Positions 7,622 through 7,802 of a stretch of 7,802 nucleotides of DNA are shown here, piece by piece. Made by a program: the position numbers and the translations under genes. The DNA is taken from NCBI GenBank assembly GCA_913773715.1, contig CAJYHD010000119.1, positions 1-7,802 of the forward strand, in the 5' to 3' direction. Each line of letters starts with the position of its first letter. Within the stretch, counting starts at the first letter, position 1. This stretch comes from an uncultured Sphingobium sp. (lineage in GTDB: Bacteria; Pseudomonadota; Alphaproteobacteria; Sphingomonadales; Sphingomonadaceae). The notes under the pieces are model-generated. The model was given only the letters and a program-made list of their open reading frames with translations. It did no database searches and was not told the DNA's origin.

Positions 7622-7802
7622 CGGCACGCCTCCATCGCTTCACGGGCCAGTCGTGCGAGGCGCGGGAAACTCGCCGCGCGCTCGCGGGCATGGGCGGAGG
7701 ACGCATTGCCCCGGATCACCCGCCCCTTGATCCCGTGGAAGATCGCCGCGATCCGGAAGAAGTTGAACGCGATATAGAATTCATAATCAGCGATCCCATC
7801 GC
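7618..7802 (-). CDS. Phosphotransferase family (APH-fold kinase), C-terminal end only
   Basis: The last 61 codons are visible, including DYEFYIAFNFFRIAAIFHG, IKGRVIRGNASSAHARERAA and MEACR before TGA at 7618-7620. This is the typical C-terminal helix region of bacterial phosphotransferases of the aminoglycoside-phosphotransferase fold that accompany acyl-CoA dehydrogenases and other CoA genes. The kinase motifs (Brenner HxDxxxxN and DxD) lie beyond the window, so activity cannot be judged. Relatives include LvaA of the Pseudomonas putida levulinate pathway and the kinase domain of ACAD10/11, which phosphorylate 4-hydroxyacyl-CoA. It is not expected to be an antibiotic-resistance gene. Its stop overlaps the crotonase start by ATGA, making it the first visible gene of the operon. 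Confidence 0.82.
   Translation of the reverse strand, partial: DGIADYEFYIAFNFFRIAAIFHGIKGRVIRGNASSAHARERAASFPRLARLAREAMEACR

Overview
The window reads as a GC-rich alphaproteobacterial chromosome or large plasmid, most likely from a sphingomonad (Sphingobium, Novosphingobium, Sphingopyxis or a relative). This is an inference from base composition and from the style of the catabolic proteins. No rRNA or other marker gene is present to confirm it. The window has two halves of different character.

Left part (1-2052) is mobile-element debris. It begins with the C-terminal end of a large serine recombinase (2-346) whose stop codon sits inside a 12-bp inverted repeat. A 265-bp gap with no gene follows (347-611). 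Next come the first 46 codons of an IS1182/IS5-type transposase (612-751), cut off by an IS3-family element (about 752-2021). In the IS3 element orfA is intact. Its orfB carries two in-frame amber codons and has lost the second Asp of the DDE triad, so it should not transpose by itself. The rest of the IS1182-type gene does not reappear to the right of the IS3 element, so this is a rearrangement junction rather than a simple insertion.

Right part (2053-7802) is a tightly packed eight-gene operon read leftward on the minus strand. In order of transcription it holds: the end of a phosphotransferase (APH-fold, LvaA/ACAD11-type) gene, a crotonase (PaaG-like active site), a thiolase, a nitronate-monooxygenase-type flavoprotein, a putidaredoxin-type [2Fe-2S] ferredoxin, an alpha-methylacyl-CoA racemase of the CaiB/BaiF family, a GFA/CENP-V-fold zinc protein, and a classical SDR. 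Six of the seven junctions are overlaps (ATGA, TAATG, TGATG or 17 bp) and the seventh has a single spacer base, so translational coupling is likely throughout. The promoter must lie beyond the right edge.

Together the genes look like part of a CoA-thioester catabolic pathway for a branched or alicyclic compound such as a steroid, terpenoid or methyl-branched acid. Racemase, crotonase, SDR and thiolase supply beta-oxidation-type steps. The ferredoxin implies an oxygenase, perhaps a cytochrome P450, encoded outside the window. The substrate cannot be read from sequence alone. The IS3 element ends only about 31 bp after the last operon gene and may have replaced its terminator or further genes.
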